DNA from: Geitlerinema sp. PCC 7407
GTDB lineage: Bacteria > Cyanobacteriota > Cyanobacteriia > PCC-7407
Assembly (NCBI RefSeq): GCF_000317045.1
Contig: NC_019703.1
Coordinates: forward strand, 1,228,501-1,292,500
Direction: 5' to 3'
Length of the DNA: 64,000 nt
Made by a program: the position numbers and the translations under genes. Shown here one piece after another: positions 8,578 to 17,216 of this stretch (positions within the stretch are counted from its first letter, which is position 1; each line of letters starts with the position of its first letter). The notes beneath the pieces are model-generated. The model had not been told where the DNA came from, ran no database searches, and saw only the letters and a program-made list of their open reading frames with translations.

Positions 8578-9516
8578 TCAGGCAGTGCCGACGAGGCCCT
8601 GGTTCACCCACTCGAGGGTGTCGTCGATCCGAGCGCCCGTGTGGTAGGCCGCCAGCAAGATTTCGCTGGTCTTGCCCCAGGCGATCGCCCCGGTCCGGTC
8701 CAGACCAATGGCCCCCAGATCTCGCTGATTTTGCTGCGCCTCGGTGAGCGATCGCTCAAAGGCTTGGGCCAGCGAGAGGCCATCCGTCACCCGAATCACA
8801 ATCTTGGCGGCCAGGCACTCGTCAATGATGTCTTCGCCAATCCCCGTGCAGCTAATGCCCGCCTGGGGGTTGGCGTAGTTGCCTGCGGGCATCGCCGAGT
8901 CGCTGACCCGGCCCATCCGCTCGAAGCCCTTGCCGCCGGTGGAGGTACCCGCTGCGAGTCGACCTTCTTGATCGAGGGCGACTACCCCGATCGTCCCGCG
9001 ACCTGCCTCGCTCGCGATCGGCTCGCCCTCGGCGACCACCCCCGCCATCTCGCGGGTGAAGTTGCCGCTGCGCTCCTCCAGCCATTCCTGGAGACGCAGG
9101 TCTGTTGCCGGGTCGTAGACCGGACAGCCCAGCAGCCGCGCTAGCTCGGCAGATCCGTAGTCGGACAAGACGTGGTCCTGTTCTTGCTGGAGGTATGCTG
9201 CTAGGTCGATCGGGTGCTGGACCCGCGCCACGTTGATCACGCCGCTAAAGCGCTGGGCCGCGCCGTCCATCAGCGAGGCGCTCATGCGAATCTGACCGTC
9301 AGACTGAAGCACCGAGCCGGTCCCCGCGTTGAAGCGGGGATTGTCTTCGAGCAGCTGGCAGCCCAGGATGACGGCCTCGGTGGCGCTGGCGCCAGCGGCG
9401 AGCCGATCGTAGACGTCTTGGACGATCCCATGAAGGTCTTGGCGGACGGCCTGAATGCCGCCTTTGCTTTTGAGGGAGCTACCGGCTCCGCCGTGAATGA
9501 TGAGTTTGGGCTGCAC
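8578..9516 (-). CDS. Isoaspartyl peptidase / plant-type L-asparaginase
   Basis: A 312-residue N-terminal-nucleophile hydrolase. It is made as a precursor that cleaves itself just before Thr175 (in AGRGTIGVVAL), and that threonine becomes the catalytic nucleophile. The HGGAGS opening and the GTSTGG substrate loop are also present. These enzymes remove isoaspartyl dipeptides from protein turnover and have some asparaginase activity; cyanobacteria use them in breaking down aspartyl dipeptides, including those from cyanophycin. The start is GTG at 9516. It lies 67 bases downstream of the DUF2256 gene on the same strand and may share its transcript. Confidence 0.92.
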   Translation of the reverse strand: MQPKLIIHGGAGSSLKSKGGIQAVRQDLHGIVQDVYDRLAAGASATEAVILGCQLLEDNPRFNAGTGSVLQSDGQIRMSASLMDGAAQRFSGVINVARVQHPIDLAAYLQQEQDHVLSDYGSAELARLLGCPVYDPATDLRLQEWLEERSGNFTREMAGVVAEGEPIASEAGRGTIGVVALDQEGRLAAGTSTGGKGFERMGRVSDSAMPAGNYANPQAGISCTGIGEDIIDECLAAKIVIRVTDGLSLAQAFERSLTEAQQNQRDLGAIGLDRTGAIAWGKTSEILLAAYHTGARIDDTLEWVNQGLVGTA

Positions 9517-9583
9517 CTGTCTAACCGTGAGGAGTGGATGGACACATTGAGGGAAAGCGAAGGGATCCAGTGGGGAGCGATCG

Positions 9584-9760
9584 CTAGTCTGAGGAGGATT
9601 GGGCGCTAGAGCGGCGGCGACGACAGCGCTCAGAGCAGTATTTCACCTCGTCCCAGCAATCTTCCCATTTTTTGCGCCAGCTAAAGGGGCGATCGCACAC
9701 GGGGCAAATCTTGGTGGGAAGGTCTGATTTTGAGCGGGGTTTAGAGCGATCGCGTCCCAT
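9584..9760 (-). CDS. DUF2256-type small zinc-binding protein (58 aa)
   Basis: A short gene I translated by hand from the complement of 9584-9760: ATG at 9760, TAG at 9584. The product is very basic, starts [13 protein letters not shown], and has the core [19 protein letters not shown] followed by CSERCRRRR. The spacing of CPVC and CSERC is a zinc-knuckle pattern, and the [19 protein letters not shown] core is the signature of the DUF2256 family of small conserved proteins, whose function is unknown. It is divergent from the TrmJ-like gene (82-base spacer) and 67 bases upstream of the isoaspartyl peptidase gene. The reading frame is intact and the family match is strong. Confidence 0.85.
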   Translation of the reverse strand: MGRDRSKPRSKSDLPTKICPVCDRPFSWRKKWEDCWDEVKYCSERCRRRRSSAQSSSD

Positions 9761-9842
9761 AATAAGCTGGCAATACTAGACCCTCCAATTGTGGCGTGAA
9801 ATAGGGCCTAGAGTCCGGTACAGCGGGAGAATTCAAGCAATC

Positions 9843-10652
9843 ATGGCATTGACGGATATTCGCATTGTGTTGGTGGAGCCCGCGGGTCCTCTCAACATTG
9901 GCTCCATCGCGCGAGTGATGAAAAATATGGGACTCGAGCAGATGGTGCTCGTGAATCCCCACTGCGATCCCCTGGGGCCAGAGGCGCGGCAAATGGCGGT
10001 CCATGCCGGGGACTTGCTGGAGCAGGCGCGCTGCGTGTCGACTCTGCCGGAGGCCCTAGTGGACTGTCAGCGGGCGATCGCCACCACGGCGCGCCAGCGC
10101 ACCCTTGAGACTCCCTTGGAGCATCCCCGCACCGCGCTGCCCTGGCTGCTGGCGCCAGAAGCGGCCCAGCCTTGCCCGGCGGCCCTGATCTTTGGCCCAG
10201 AGGACCGGGGCCTCAGCAACGACGAGCTGAACTATGCCCAGCGCTTTGTCAAAATCCCCAGCAACCCCGCCTATCCGTCCCTCAATTTGGCGCAGTCGGT
10301 GGCGGTGTGCTGCTACGAGCTGTCCCAGGCGTTTCTGGGATTGCCGGAGGGGAGCGATCGCCCCCAGTCTGTCCCCGTCACGCCTGCATCAGTGGAGCCC
10401 CTAGCGCCCCTCGACGCCCTCGAAGGGTATTTTCAGCAGCTGGAATCTGTGCTCTTAGCCATCGGATATCTCTATCCCCACACCGCCACCAGCCGTATGG
10501 AAAAATTTCGCCGGCTCTTTTATCGGGCGCAGCTTTCGGCCTCGGAAGTAGCCATGCTGCGGGGCATCCTGAGCCAAGTAATGTGGGCGATGCAGCATCC
10601 TGAGCAGAGCACGACGAGGCTGCCAGAGCAGCTCGGGCCAGAAATTTTTTGA
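9843..10652 (+). CDS. SpoU/TrmH-family RNA 2'-O-methyltransferase, TrmJ-like
   Basis: About 269 residues with the deep-trefoil-knot SPOUT fold. The family motifs are present: PLNIGSIARVMKNMG near the N-terminus, the SAM-binding LIFGPEDRGLSNDE, and the knot motif IPSNPAYPSLNLAQSVAVCCYE. The order and the roughly 90-residue C-terminal extension match TrmJ, which methylates the ribose of position 32 in tRNA. A TTG 54 bases upstream also opens the frame, but the ATG at 9843 gives the expected MALTDIRIVLV start. The exact target nucleotide cannot be read from the sequence. Confidence 0.88.
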   Translation: MALTDIRIVLVEPAGPLNIGSIARVMKNMGLEQMVLVNPHCDPLGPEARQMAVHAGDLLEQARCVSTLPEALVDCQRAIATTARQRTLETPLEHPRTALPWLLAPEAAQPCPAALIFGPEDRGLSNDELNYAQRFVKIPSNPAYPSLNLAQSVAVCCYELSQAFLGLPEGSDRPQSVPVTPASVEPLAPLDALEGYFQQLESVLLAIGYLYPHTATSRMEKFRRLFYRAQLSASEVAMLRGILSQVMWAMQHPEQSTTRLPEQLGPEIF

Positions 10653-10662
10653 ACTCTGGGTG

Positions 10663-10693
10663 TTGACAATCTTTTCGAAGATGGCAGGATAGT
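10663..10693 (+). promoter_or_regulatory. Possible sigma-70 promoter
   Basis: A perfect -35 TTGACA (10663-10668) is followed after 19 bases by GATAGT (10688-10693). The spacing is two bases longer than ideal. It lies 150 bases before the beta-lactamase-like gene, which otherwise has no nearby promoter candidate. Confidence 0.4.
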
Positions 10694-10845
10694 CACCATC
10701 ACCTGCGACCTAGAGGGCTTTGCAGAACGCTGCGCTAACGTCCTCTGGTTTCGGGCTGCCCGGATCTGATCAGCAGAACTGGGGTGGATTCAGGGCCGAC
10801 CAAAATGCGGGAAACGCTGGCGATGTTTGTCAAGGGAGTGTAGGA

Positions 10846-12438
10846 ATGCCAGATCAGGGCAAGCCATCGAAAGAGCCACAGGCGGAGCGTGTACCCGCTG
10901 TAAAGCGCCAGCGTCGCAAGGGAAAAGCCGCCCGACAGCGGCCTGAGCCAGCGACGCAGGCAATGAAAGAAGCCCCTCCTGCGCTGTCGCTGCCCAATGG
11001 CGGAGGCTCCCTTCCGGTGCGCTCTGGCGGGCGATCGCCCAAACCACCGTCCGCTTCGCCGAGAAGCGACCTGCGTCGCCTGCTGCTCGGTCGCTCGGCG
11101 GTTCGCAAGGGCGCGCCAGCGGCTGCAATGCCTCGCCCCTCCCAGCCCTCGGCTGGAGCCCGTGCCGACGCCAGCCAAGCTCGCCTCGAAGAGCTGCGAT
11201 CGCGCCGACGCCGTTCCCGGCGGCGATCGCCCAAAGCCATTCCCACGGCTCCCGGCAGCAAAACGGTCTACCTGCGGCCTCGCCCCGCTGACCCGCCCGC
11301 ACCCATTTTGGTGTTGCCCAAGAAGGTTTCGCCGCTGCTCTACATTATGCGGCTGCTAATTTTGGGCGTTGGCATTGGGGTGATTGCCGGAACGCTGCTG
11401 TCAGTGTGGGATCCGGCGACCCGTTCCCTGGCCGAGACGCCTCAGGAATCCTCACCGGCCCAAAAGCGATCGCTCCGCTGGTTTGGTCTAGGCCCGAAAG
11501 AAGCCGCGACCGCCCAAGCAGAGGAGTCCAAGGAACCAGCGCCCCCCGCGCTCAAGCTGGGCGCAGAGATCGCGCCCCTCAAAGCCGAAATTCAGACGAT
11601 CGCCAGCCAAAACACGCAGCTTAGCCCTGCGGTCTTGGTTGTCGACCTGGATTCTGACGCCCATGTCGATATCAATGCTGCGGTGCCCCTGCCCGCTGCC
11701 AGCACCATCAAAATCCCGATTTTGGTGGCGTTCTTTCAGGACGTGGATGCGGGCAAGATTCGCCTCGATGAACAGCTCACTATGCGGCAGGAGCTCGTGG
11801 CCTCAGGCTCCGGCGAGATGCAGTATCAGCCGCCTGGAACCCAGTTCACGGCTCTAGAGACGGCGACCAAAATGATCACCGTCAGCGACAACACCGCGAC
11901 CAATATGCTGATCGAGCGCCTCGGCGGCATGGCGTCTCTCAATCAGCGCTTCCAGGCCTGGGGGCTACCGGCTACGGCTCTGCGCAACCCGCTGCCGGAC
12001 CTCGAAGGCACCAACACCACCAGCCCCCACGATTTGGTGCAGGTCATGGCCTTGGTGAACCGGGGAGACCTCATGTCTCAGCGATCGCGCGATCGCCTCT
12101 TGAGCATCATGCACGACACCGTCAACGATAGCCTCTTGCCCCAGGGCCTCGGCGAAGGCGCGATCATTGCCCACAAAACCGGCGACATCGGCTCTCTGTT
12201 GGCCGATGCGGGCCTGGTCGACATGCCCAGCGGCAAGCGCTATCTGATTGCAGTGATGGTCAAGCGCCCCCACAACGCCGACGCAGCCTACGAGCTGATT
12301 CAGCAGATCTCCAAAGCGACCTACCAAGCCCTGAGCAAGCCGGCTCAGCCCCAGCCGTCGACAGGCGGCGTCCCGGCCACTCAGCCCGCCACGGCCACCC
12401 AGGCGGACGCCACCATCACGGCCCGCAAGGCTCGCTAA
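10846..12438 (+). CDS. Membrane-anchored class A beta-lactamase-fold serine hydrolase
   Basis: About 530 residues. Residues 1-160 are a basic, Arg/Pro-rich cytoplasmic tail of low complexity. One transmembrane helix follows at about 165-187 (LYIMRLLILGVGIGVIAGTL), then the catalytic domain outside the membrane. All three active-site motifs are present: Ser286-x-x-Lys289 (STIK), Ser347-Asp348-Asn349 (SDN) and Lys444-Thr445-Gly446 (KTG). This resembles class A beta-lactamases and related penicillin-interacting enzymes; in a cyanobacterium a cell-wall role is as likely as antibiotic resistance. The ATG at 10846 has a GGAG-like site; the frame is open 126 bases further upstream but that stretch looks non-coding. 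The long basic tail is unusual for a true beta-lactamase. Confidence 0.83.
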   Translation: MPDQGKPSKEPQAERVPAVKRQRRKGKAARQRPEPATQAMKEAPPALSLPNGGGSLPVRSGGRSPKPPSASPRSDLRRLLLGRSAVRKGAPAAAMPRPSQPSAGARADASQARLEELRSRRRRSRRRSPKAIPTAPGSKTVYLRPRPADPPAPILVLPKKVSPLLYIMRLLILGVGIGVIAGTLLSVWDPATRSLAETPQESSPAQKRSLRWFGLGPKEAATAQAEESKEPAPPALKLGAEIAPLKAEIQTIASQNTQLSPAVLVVDLDSDAHVDINAAVPLPAASTIKIPILVAFFQDVDAGKIRLDEQLTMRQELVASGSGEMQYQPPGTQFTALETATKMITVSDNTATNMLIERLGGMASLNQRFQAWGLPATALRNPLPDLEGTNTTSPHDLVQVMALVNRGDLMSQRSRDRLLSIMHDTVNDSLLPQGLGEGAIIAHKTGDIGSLLADAGLVDMPSGKRYLIAVMVKRPHNADAAYELIQQISKATYQALSKPAQPQPSTGGVPATQPATATQADATITARKAR

Positions 12439-12456
12439 GCCCTACCAGTTCTGAGC

Positions 12457-12473
12457 TAGGGGCGATCGCCCTA
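12457..12473. terminator. HIP1-centred palindrome between convergent genes
   Basis: TAGGG and CCCTA flank CGATCG (17 bases with one unpaired G), overlapping the obg stop codon. It is the only possible stem between the convergent genes. Termination is inferred. Confidence 0.35.
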
Positions 12474-13529
12474 AAGGGGCATGGGCGTCACAAAACCAGA
12501 GGGCATTGCTGGCGCCTCTGCCTCTGACTGCTTGAGGGCTTCGAGCTGCTGCCACACGTGGTCCATTAGCCCCGAGAGGCCGGTTTGGGACACCGCCGAG
12601 ATGCTAAAAATCCGGCAACCACTCACCTCTGCGAGCTGCTGGGCGACCTCGCTCACCAGCTCCTCGTCGTGCCCCAGCACGTCCGTCTTGCTCAGCACCA
12701 AGATTTGGGGACGGCCGGCCAGTCCTCGGCCATAGGCGACCAGCTCCTGCTGGATCGTTTGGTAGTCCGCCACTGGATCTTCGGAGTTGATATCGACTAG
12801 GTGCAGCAGCAGACGCGTCCGCTCCACGTGGCGCAAAAAGTCGTGGCCCAGGCCCGTGCCGAGGTGAGCCCCTTCGATCAGTCCTGGAATATCTGCAAAT
12901 ACCGTTCCGTCTCCGGTGGGGCGACGCACCACGCCCAGGTTTGGCACCAGGGTTGTAAAGGGATAGTCCGCGATCTTGGGTCGGGCCGCCGACAGCACCG
13001 AGATCAGCGTCGACTTGCCTGCATTGGGCAACCCGATAATGCCGACCTCCGCCAGCAGCTTTAGCTCCAGGCGCAGATGGCGCTCTTCTCCCGGTAGTCC
13101 AGGCAGGGCGTATTCGGGTGCGCGATTGCGGTTGCTCAAAAAGTGCTGGTTGCCCAGGCCCCCCTTGCCGCCCTTAGCCACACAAAGGGTCTGCTCAGGT
13201 TCAGTCAGATCGCCAACCACCTCATCGGTCTCAGCGTCGTAAACCACCGTGCCGCAGGGCACCTCAACTAGCAAGTCTTCGCCCGAGGCGCCGGTGCGGT
13301 TGCTAGGACCGCCGCGCTCGCCGTGCTCTGCCTGGAAGCGATGAGCGTAGCGAAAATCCAGCAGGGTTTGGAGATTCTCGACCGCCTTGAAAACCACGGA
13401 GCCCCCGCGTCCCCCGTTACCGCCTGAGGGGCCGCCCGCCGGGACGTACTTTTCTCGCCGGAACGCGACGATGCCGTCACCGCCGTTGCCGCCCGCCACA
13501 AAAACTTCTGCCTGGTCAATAAACTGCAT
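12471..13529 (-). CDS. obgE: Obg family GTPase
   Basis: A 352-residue ribosome-associated GTPase. The N-terminal Obg fold (residues 1-158) shows the glycine-rich stretches [20 protein letters not shown] and KGGKGGLGN typical of the six left-handed helices. The G domain begins at about 160 with the P-loop GLPNAGKST (166-174), followed by [10 protein letters not shown] and the SKTD specificity motif. The short C-terminus ends soon after the G domain, as in many cyanobacteria. Obg proteins act in 50S subunit maturation and stress or growth control. It converges on the beta-lactamase-like gene. Confidence 0.95.
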   Translation of the reverse strand: MQFIDQAEVFVAGGNGGDGIVAFRREKYVPAGGPSGGNGGRGGSVVFKAVENLQTLLDFRYAHRFQAEHGERGGPSNRTGASGEDLLVEVPCGTVVYDAETDEVVGDLTEPEQTLCVAKGGKGGLGNQHFLSNRNRAPEYALPGLPGEERHLRLELKLLAEVGIIGLPNAGKSTLISVLSAARPKIADYPFTTLVPNLGVVRRPTGDGTVFADIPGLIEGAHLGTGLGHDFLRHVERTRLLLHLVDINSEDPVADYQTIQQELVAYGRGLAGRPQILVLSKTDVLGHDEELVSEVAQQLAEVSGCRIFSISAVSQTGLSGLMDHVWQQLEALKQSEAEAPAMPSGFVTPMPL

Positions 13530-13606
13530 GGTGCTTCACTGAAAAATCTGAAAATCTGAGTTCATCCCCCTCTGGGGGCGATGACTGGAGGGCGATCGCC
13601 CAACTC

Positions 13607-13867
13607 CTAGCTGCCTCGGTTGAGCTCGGCTTTCAGCCATTCGTCTACGGGCTGCCCATCGCGCCGTTTCAGCTCGATCTCAATGACCTTTACTAGAGTC
13701 GATCCAGGCGGCGCGGGCCGTTCATGAAACAAAATCTCGTAATTGCCTGGATCTTCGTTCCGTTCACGCAGCCAATCTTGCACTTTGGTCGTTGCAAAGA
13801 ACGACTGCCCCTGCTCAAACAGACGGCTAATCTGCATCTTGATCGTAAATGGCTCAAAGCGCGGCAT
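13607..13867 (-). CDS. Conserved-looking small protein of unknown function (86 aa)
   Basis: I do not recognise this protein. From the ATG at 13867 it has 86 residues and begins MPRFEPFTIKMQISRLFEQ. It has no signal peptide or membrane helix, and it mixes helical (VQDWLRERNEDPGNYEI) and strand-like (STLVKVIEIELKR) stretches, as in a small folded alpha/beta protein. A AAGGA site lies about a dozen bases before the ATG; a TTG 36 bases upstream is less likely. It is 77 bases upstream of obg on the same strand and may be co-transcribed with it. I call it real because of the balanced composition and the ribosome site. Confidence 0.55.
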   Translation of the reverse strand: MPRFEPFTIKMQISRLFEQGQSFFATTKVQDWLRERNEDPGNYEILFHERPAPPGSTLVKVIEIELKRRDGQPVDEWLKAELNRGS

Positions 13868-14199
13868 GAACGGGACTTTCCTTAAGAAGCGAGATCGGAG
13901 CAAGGAGTCGAGATGGAGGGCATGACGCCTGCTAGATAGTCATCTTCAGGCAAGTATGGCAACCGTTTTGGGGGCGAGAACCTGGAGAGGACTCTATCCT
14001 TGGTCTAGAGGACAGCCTTTCCATCTTGACATTCTCTCCTGTCAACCGCTAGCGAGGACCCAGAGATTTTTGCGTTGGAGTCGGCCTTGAAAAACCCTCA
14101 AATCGATTACTGGCAAAGCCTTGAGGCCCCTGGTTCCCGATAGGGAGGGCCAGGGGCTAGGGGTCTAGGTACGGAGCCAAAGACGTCAGCGAGGGGCCA
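13868..14199. other. Non-coding spacer with a strong hairpin
   Basis: No gene is seen. GCCCCTGG (14126-14133) pairs with CCAGGGGC (14150-14157), with a further CCC/GGG inside (14136-14138 with 14143-14145). This hairpin lies 43 bases after the C39 peptidase stop on the minus strand and probably ends its transcript, although the T run is poor. Confidence 0.5.
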
Positions 14200-15807
14200 T
14201 CAGCGGGAGATGAAGTGAGCCCAGATATTGCCGTCGCCTTCTGGGCAGCACATCTTGCTCATGTAGGACGCGGGGTAAACGACCTTGGCGCCCTCGGTGT
14301 TTTTGTAGCCGCTCAGGGCGTCGCCCCAGGGGTCATTGACGATGTAGCCGTTGGCTGTGTAGCCGATGATGCAAACGATGTGCCCGGTATCTGTGAAATA
14401 GCCCCCGACGACGACGGGACGGCCGCTGGAGATCTCGTTGCGGATCTGGGCCCAGGTGCGGTTGGTGCTGTAGGTGTCACGGTAGCCGTAGGTGCGGACC
14501 ATCTCGGCGAGAACGCTGTGCTCGGTTTGGGAGCCCTCGCCGTAGTGGGACAGGCACCACTCTAGCAGTTCATCTTCGAGCTGGCCGCCAGAGCGCGATC
14601 GCAGCCCGTAGAAGTGCAGCACCATGGCGATCGCGGTGACGTTGCAGGTGGAGCGGGGATAGCGGGGATTATCTCGCTGAGAAAAGTGGGGGACGTTTAG
14701 CTCGACCTGAGCGGGGGAGAGGTCGATGACTTGGTTGCCGCGTTTGAGCTCGACGTAGGCGTCAAAGACATACCCGGTGTTGCCGAACTGGGGCAGGTTC
14801 TCGGTCAGGGCGACCTTGATGTGGCCGTCGGCTGGAGCATAGCCCGAGACGCCGTAGGTGGTGCCGCCTGGCAGAGTAAAGCGCTCGTTGGGCTGGAGAT
14901 TGCTGGAGTCTACCGGACGCTTTTTGAGGATGGTGGTTTGCTTGGTGGTCAGGGTGAGGGCGTTGGGATCGAAGGTGATCAGGCGGCCCGCCTTCTTGAG
15001 CTGGACGTGCTGCCAGTAAACGTAGCCTTCTTTGCCAAAGCCAGCGATCGGCTTGATCAGGCTGACGCGAAAGTGACCCGCGATGGGGGTGTAGCCGGTG
15101 AGCGAAAAGCTTTGGCCCAGGAGCAGCTCGATTTTGTCTTCGTCTCCGAGGCTGGAGGAGTCTACCGGGGAAGCTTTGAGGTAGGTGCGGGCAGTGACGA
15201 GCATTTCGGTGGCCCCGCGAATGGTGGTGGGGACGTCCGCAATGCTGAACTTGAGCGCTTTGGGGCCTTTGAGAAGATCGACGTGGGGGGCGTAAAAGTA
15301 GCCAAAACTGCCGATGGGCTCGATCCGGTTGTGGAGCTCGAGCTTGAGGTGGCCGTCTACGTAGCCGTAGCTCTTGACGGTGAAGGTTTGGCCGGCTTTG
15401 ACGAGGACTTTTTGGGCGGTGGAAAGGGTGGCGGAATCGGCGGGGGACTTTTTGAAGAGGGTGTCGCGCAGGACTTTGAGGATGAGTTTTTCGCCGACGG
15501 TCTTGGGCTCGGCGCTGACGGCGAGGTTAATGACGCGATCGCCCAGAATTTTGCCATCCCGCCCAATGCCTCGCAGACGCAGCCAGCGGGCCCCAACGGT
15601 ATAAAAGCCTTCATTGAGCCTGACGGTCCAGCGACCTTTGGCGGCGTCGAGACTGACGGTAAAGGGGTAGCGATCTTCGGCGACGAGGGTGACGCGGGCG
15701 ATCTGCTGGGGATTGTAGGTGCCGCTGAGGGTGACGGGGGTTTTGAGCAGGACTTCGGTGGGACCGTCGTAACCGAGGTTCTGAATGGGTGTACGGGTAG
15801 ACGTCAT
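14200..15807 (-). CDS. C39-like cysteine peptidase with three SH3-like repeats
   Basis: A 535-residue protein in three parts. Residues 1-100 look like a beta-sandwich (Ig-like) domain. Three tandem repeats of about 70-80 residues follow, at about 112-180, 203-271 and 289-357, each opening with a copy of the same motif (SPADSATL, SPVDSSSL, RPVDSSNL) and containing GHxK/RVxL and GYVY/F segments, as in SH3-like domains. A papain-like peptidase of the C39_2 type fills the C-terminus, with probable catalytic Cys388 (STCNVTAIAM), His476 (TGHIVCIIGY) and Asp492 (VNDPWG). No signal peptide is visible, so its location is unclear. A strong AGGAG site precedes the ATG. No ABC exporter or obvious precursor-peptide gene lies beside it. 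The substrate is unknown; it may be cell wall or protein. Confidence 0.75.
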   Translation of the reverse strand: MTSTRTPIQNLGYDGPTEVLLKTPVTLSGTYNPQQIARVTLVAEDRYPFTVSLDAAKGRWTVRLNEGFYTVGARWLRLRGIGRDGKILGDRVINLAVSAEPKTVGEKLILKVLRDTLFKKSPADSATLSTAQKVLVKAGQTFTVKSYGYVDGHLKLELHNRIEPIGSFGYFYAPHVDLLKGPKALKFSIADVPTTIRGATEMLVTARTYLKASPVDSSSLGDEDKIELLLGQSFSLTGYTPIAGHFRVSLIKPIAGFGKEGYVYWQHVQLKKAGRLITFDPNALTLTTKQTTILKKRPVDSSNLQPNERFTLPGGTTYGVSGYAPADGHIKVALTENLPQFGNTGYVFDAYVELKRGNQVIDLSPAQVELNVPHFSQRDNPRYPRSTCNVTAIAMVLHFYGLRSRSGGQLEDELLEWCLSHYGEGSQTEHSVLAEMVRTYGYRDTYSTNRTWAQIRNEISSGRPVVVGGYFTDTGHIVCIIGYTANGYIVNDPWGDALSGYKNTEGAKVVYPASYMSKMCCPEGDGNIWAHFISR

Positions 15808-15947
15808 GGAAAATCTCCTGGAACCATTAAAAAGTGCTTCACCAGAGAACAGTTGGTACGGCGGGCCGCGCCGAGAGAGCGGCGCTATGGTGGAATTGAG
15901 CGCTTGGAATGCCCGAAATTTCGAGCTTTAACCCTATTAAAACTGCT

Positions 15948-15969
15948 GTCTCCGTGAAATTCCGGAGAC
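15948..15969. repeat. Small inverted repeat
   Basis: GTCTCCG (15948-15954) pairs with CGGAGAC (15963-15969), with an 8-base loop. It is reminiscent of the GCGTCT...AGACGC palindrome at 5712-5727, so both may belong to one dispersed family; this is only a resemblance. Confidence 0.35.
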
Positions 15970-16004
15970 GCAAAAATTAGTTGCAAAAACGGCCAGCAAA
16001 AGCG

Positions 16005-16029
16005 GTCTGCCCTGGTTCCAAAGGCAGAC
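16005..16029 (-). terminator. Terminator candidate of the cysteine desulfurase gene
   Basis: GTCTGCC (16005-16011) pairs with GGCAGAC (16023-16029), 20 bases after the minus-strand stop at 16050. On that strand CGCTTTTG and then GTTTTTG follow downstream, giving a plausible intrinsic terminator. Confidence 0.55.
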
Positions 16030-16049
16030 TCTGCAAGGGTTGTCGGTTT

Positions 16050-17216
16050 CTAGAGGGCGGTGAGGCTGAGGGGCGGCGTAAGGCGGGCGAGCACCTGGCG
16101 CAAGACGGTGGCCGTCCAGTCAATGTCGGCCAGGGTGGTGCTGTGGCCGAGGGTGAGGCGGATAGCGCTCTGGGCCAGGCGATCGCTGTAGCCCATGGCC
16201 TTGAGGATGGGGCTGGGGACGGTTTTGCCGCTGTGGCAGGCGGAACCGGCGCTGATGGCGATACCGGCAAGGTTCATTTGGCGGACGATGGTTTTGCCGC
16301 TGAGCATTTCGCCGTCGGTGTGGCGAGCGCAGAAGCTGACGTGGTGGGGCAGGCGGTGGAGGCGATCGCCCGTGGGGACCAGATCCGGGCAGTCGGCCAG
16401 CAGGTCAAACAGGCGATCGCGCAGGCCCTGGAGTCGGAGGCTTTCGGCGGCCATTTCCTGGGCGGCCAGGGCAGCCGCCACCCCAAACCCAGCGATGACC
16501 GGAACCGGCTGAGTCCCCGATCGCAGCCCAAACTCTTGGCCGCCGCCGCCCAGCAGCGGGATCAGATCGACGCCGGGACGCACGTACAGCGCCCCGGCTC
16601 CCTGGGGACCGTAGAGCTTGTGGCTGGAAAGGGACAACAGGTCCACCGGCAGCTGCTGGACATCGAGGGGCAGCCGGCCCGCCACCTGGACCGCATCCAC
16701 GTGAAACAGCACGCCGCGATCGCGACACAGCGTCCCGAGCTGATCGATGGGCTGTAGCGTCCCCACCTCGCTCTGGCCGTAGAGGATCGACACCAGCACC
16801 GTCTCGGGCCGAAAAGCGGCGGCCAGGTCCGCTGGATTGACCCGCCCCAGCCGATCGACGGGCAGGCGCGTCACCTGCCAGCCCTGGGACTCCAAAAAGC
16901 GAGCCGGTTCGGACACCGCAGGGTGCTCAATGCTGGAAATAATCAGGTGCTGGGGCCGCTGGTAGTGGCGGGCCACCCCCAAGATGGCCAAGTTGTCCGC
17001 CTCGGTGCCGCCGGAGGTAAAAACGATCGCCTCAGGGGATGCATTCAGGAGAGCCGCTACCTGGAGCCGCGCCGTTTCGAGGGCGATCGCCGCCCGCTCG
17101 CCCCACCCGTGGATGCTTGAGGGGTTCCCCCACTGGCGGGTAAAAACTTGCTCCATCGCCGCGATCGCCTCTGGGCGCGGAGGGGTGGTGGCACTGTGAT
17201 CCAGATAAATTTGCAT
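16050..17216 (-). CDS. Cysteine desulfurase (NifS/IscS family)
   Basis: A 388-residue PLP enzyme that takes sulfur from cysteine as a persulfide for Fe-S clusters and thiolated tRNA. Seen are the N-terminal MQIYLDHSATTPP, His98 (SSIEHPAV), the PLP lysine Lys200 (SLSSHKLYGPQG) and the persulfide-forming Cys327 in ISAGSACHSG. The longer loop around this cysteine places it with NifS/IscS-type (class I) desulfurases rather than SufS. No scaffold gene is nearby, so its role (IscS-like housekeeping supply) is inferred. It is divergent from the histidine kinase across a long spacer. Confidence 0.92.
   Translation of the reverse strand: MQIYLDHSATTPPRPEAIAAMEQVFTRQWGNPSSIHGWGERAAIALETARLQVAALLNASPEAIVFTSGGTEADNLAILGVARHYQRPQHLIISSIEHPAVSEPARFLESQGWQVTRLPVDRLGRVNPADLAAAFRPETVLVSILYGQSEVGTLQPIDQLGTLCRDRGVLFHVDAVQVAGRLPLDVQQLPVDLLSLSSHKLYGPQGAGALYVRPGVDLIPLLGGGGQEFGLRSGTQPVPVIAGFGVAAALAAQEMAAESLRLQGLRDRLFDLLADCPDLVPTGDRLHRLPHHVSFCARHTDGEMLSGKTIVRQMNLAGIAISAGSACHSGKTVPSPILKAMGYSDRLAQSAIRLTLGHSTTLADIDWTATVLRQVLARLTPPLSLTAL

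Noticed and set aside
14731-15957. 408-codon open frame opposite the C39 peptidase gene
   Set aside because: Mirror frame, Gly/Val/Asp-rich, no motif; the minus-strand peptidase has a catalytic triad and a good ribosome site.
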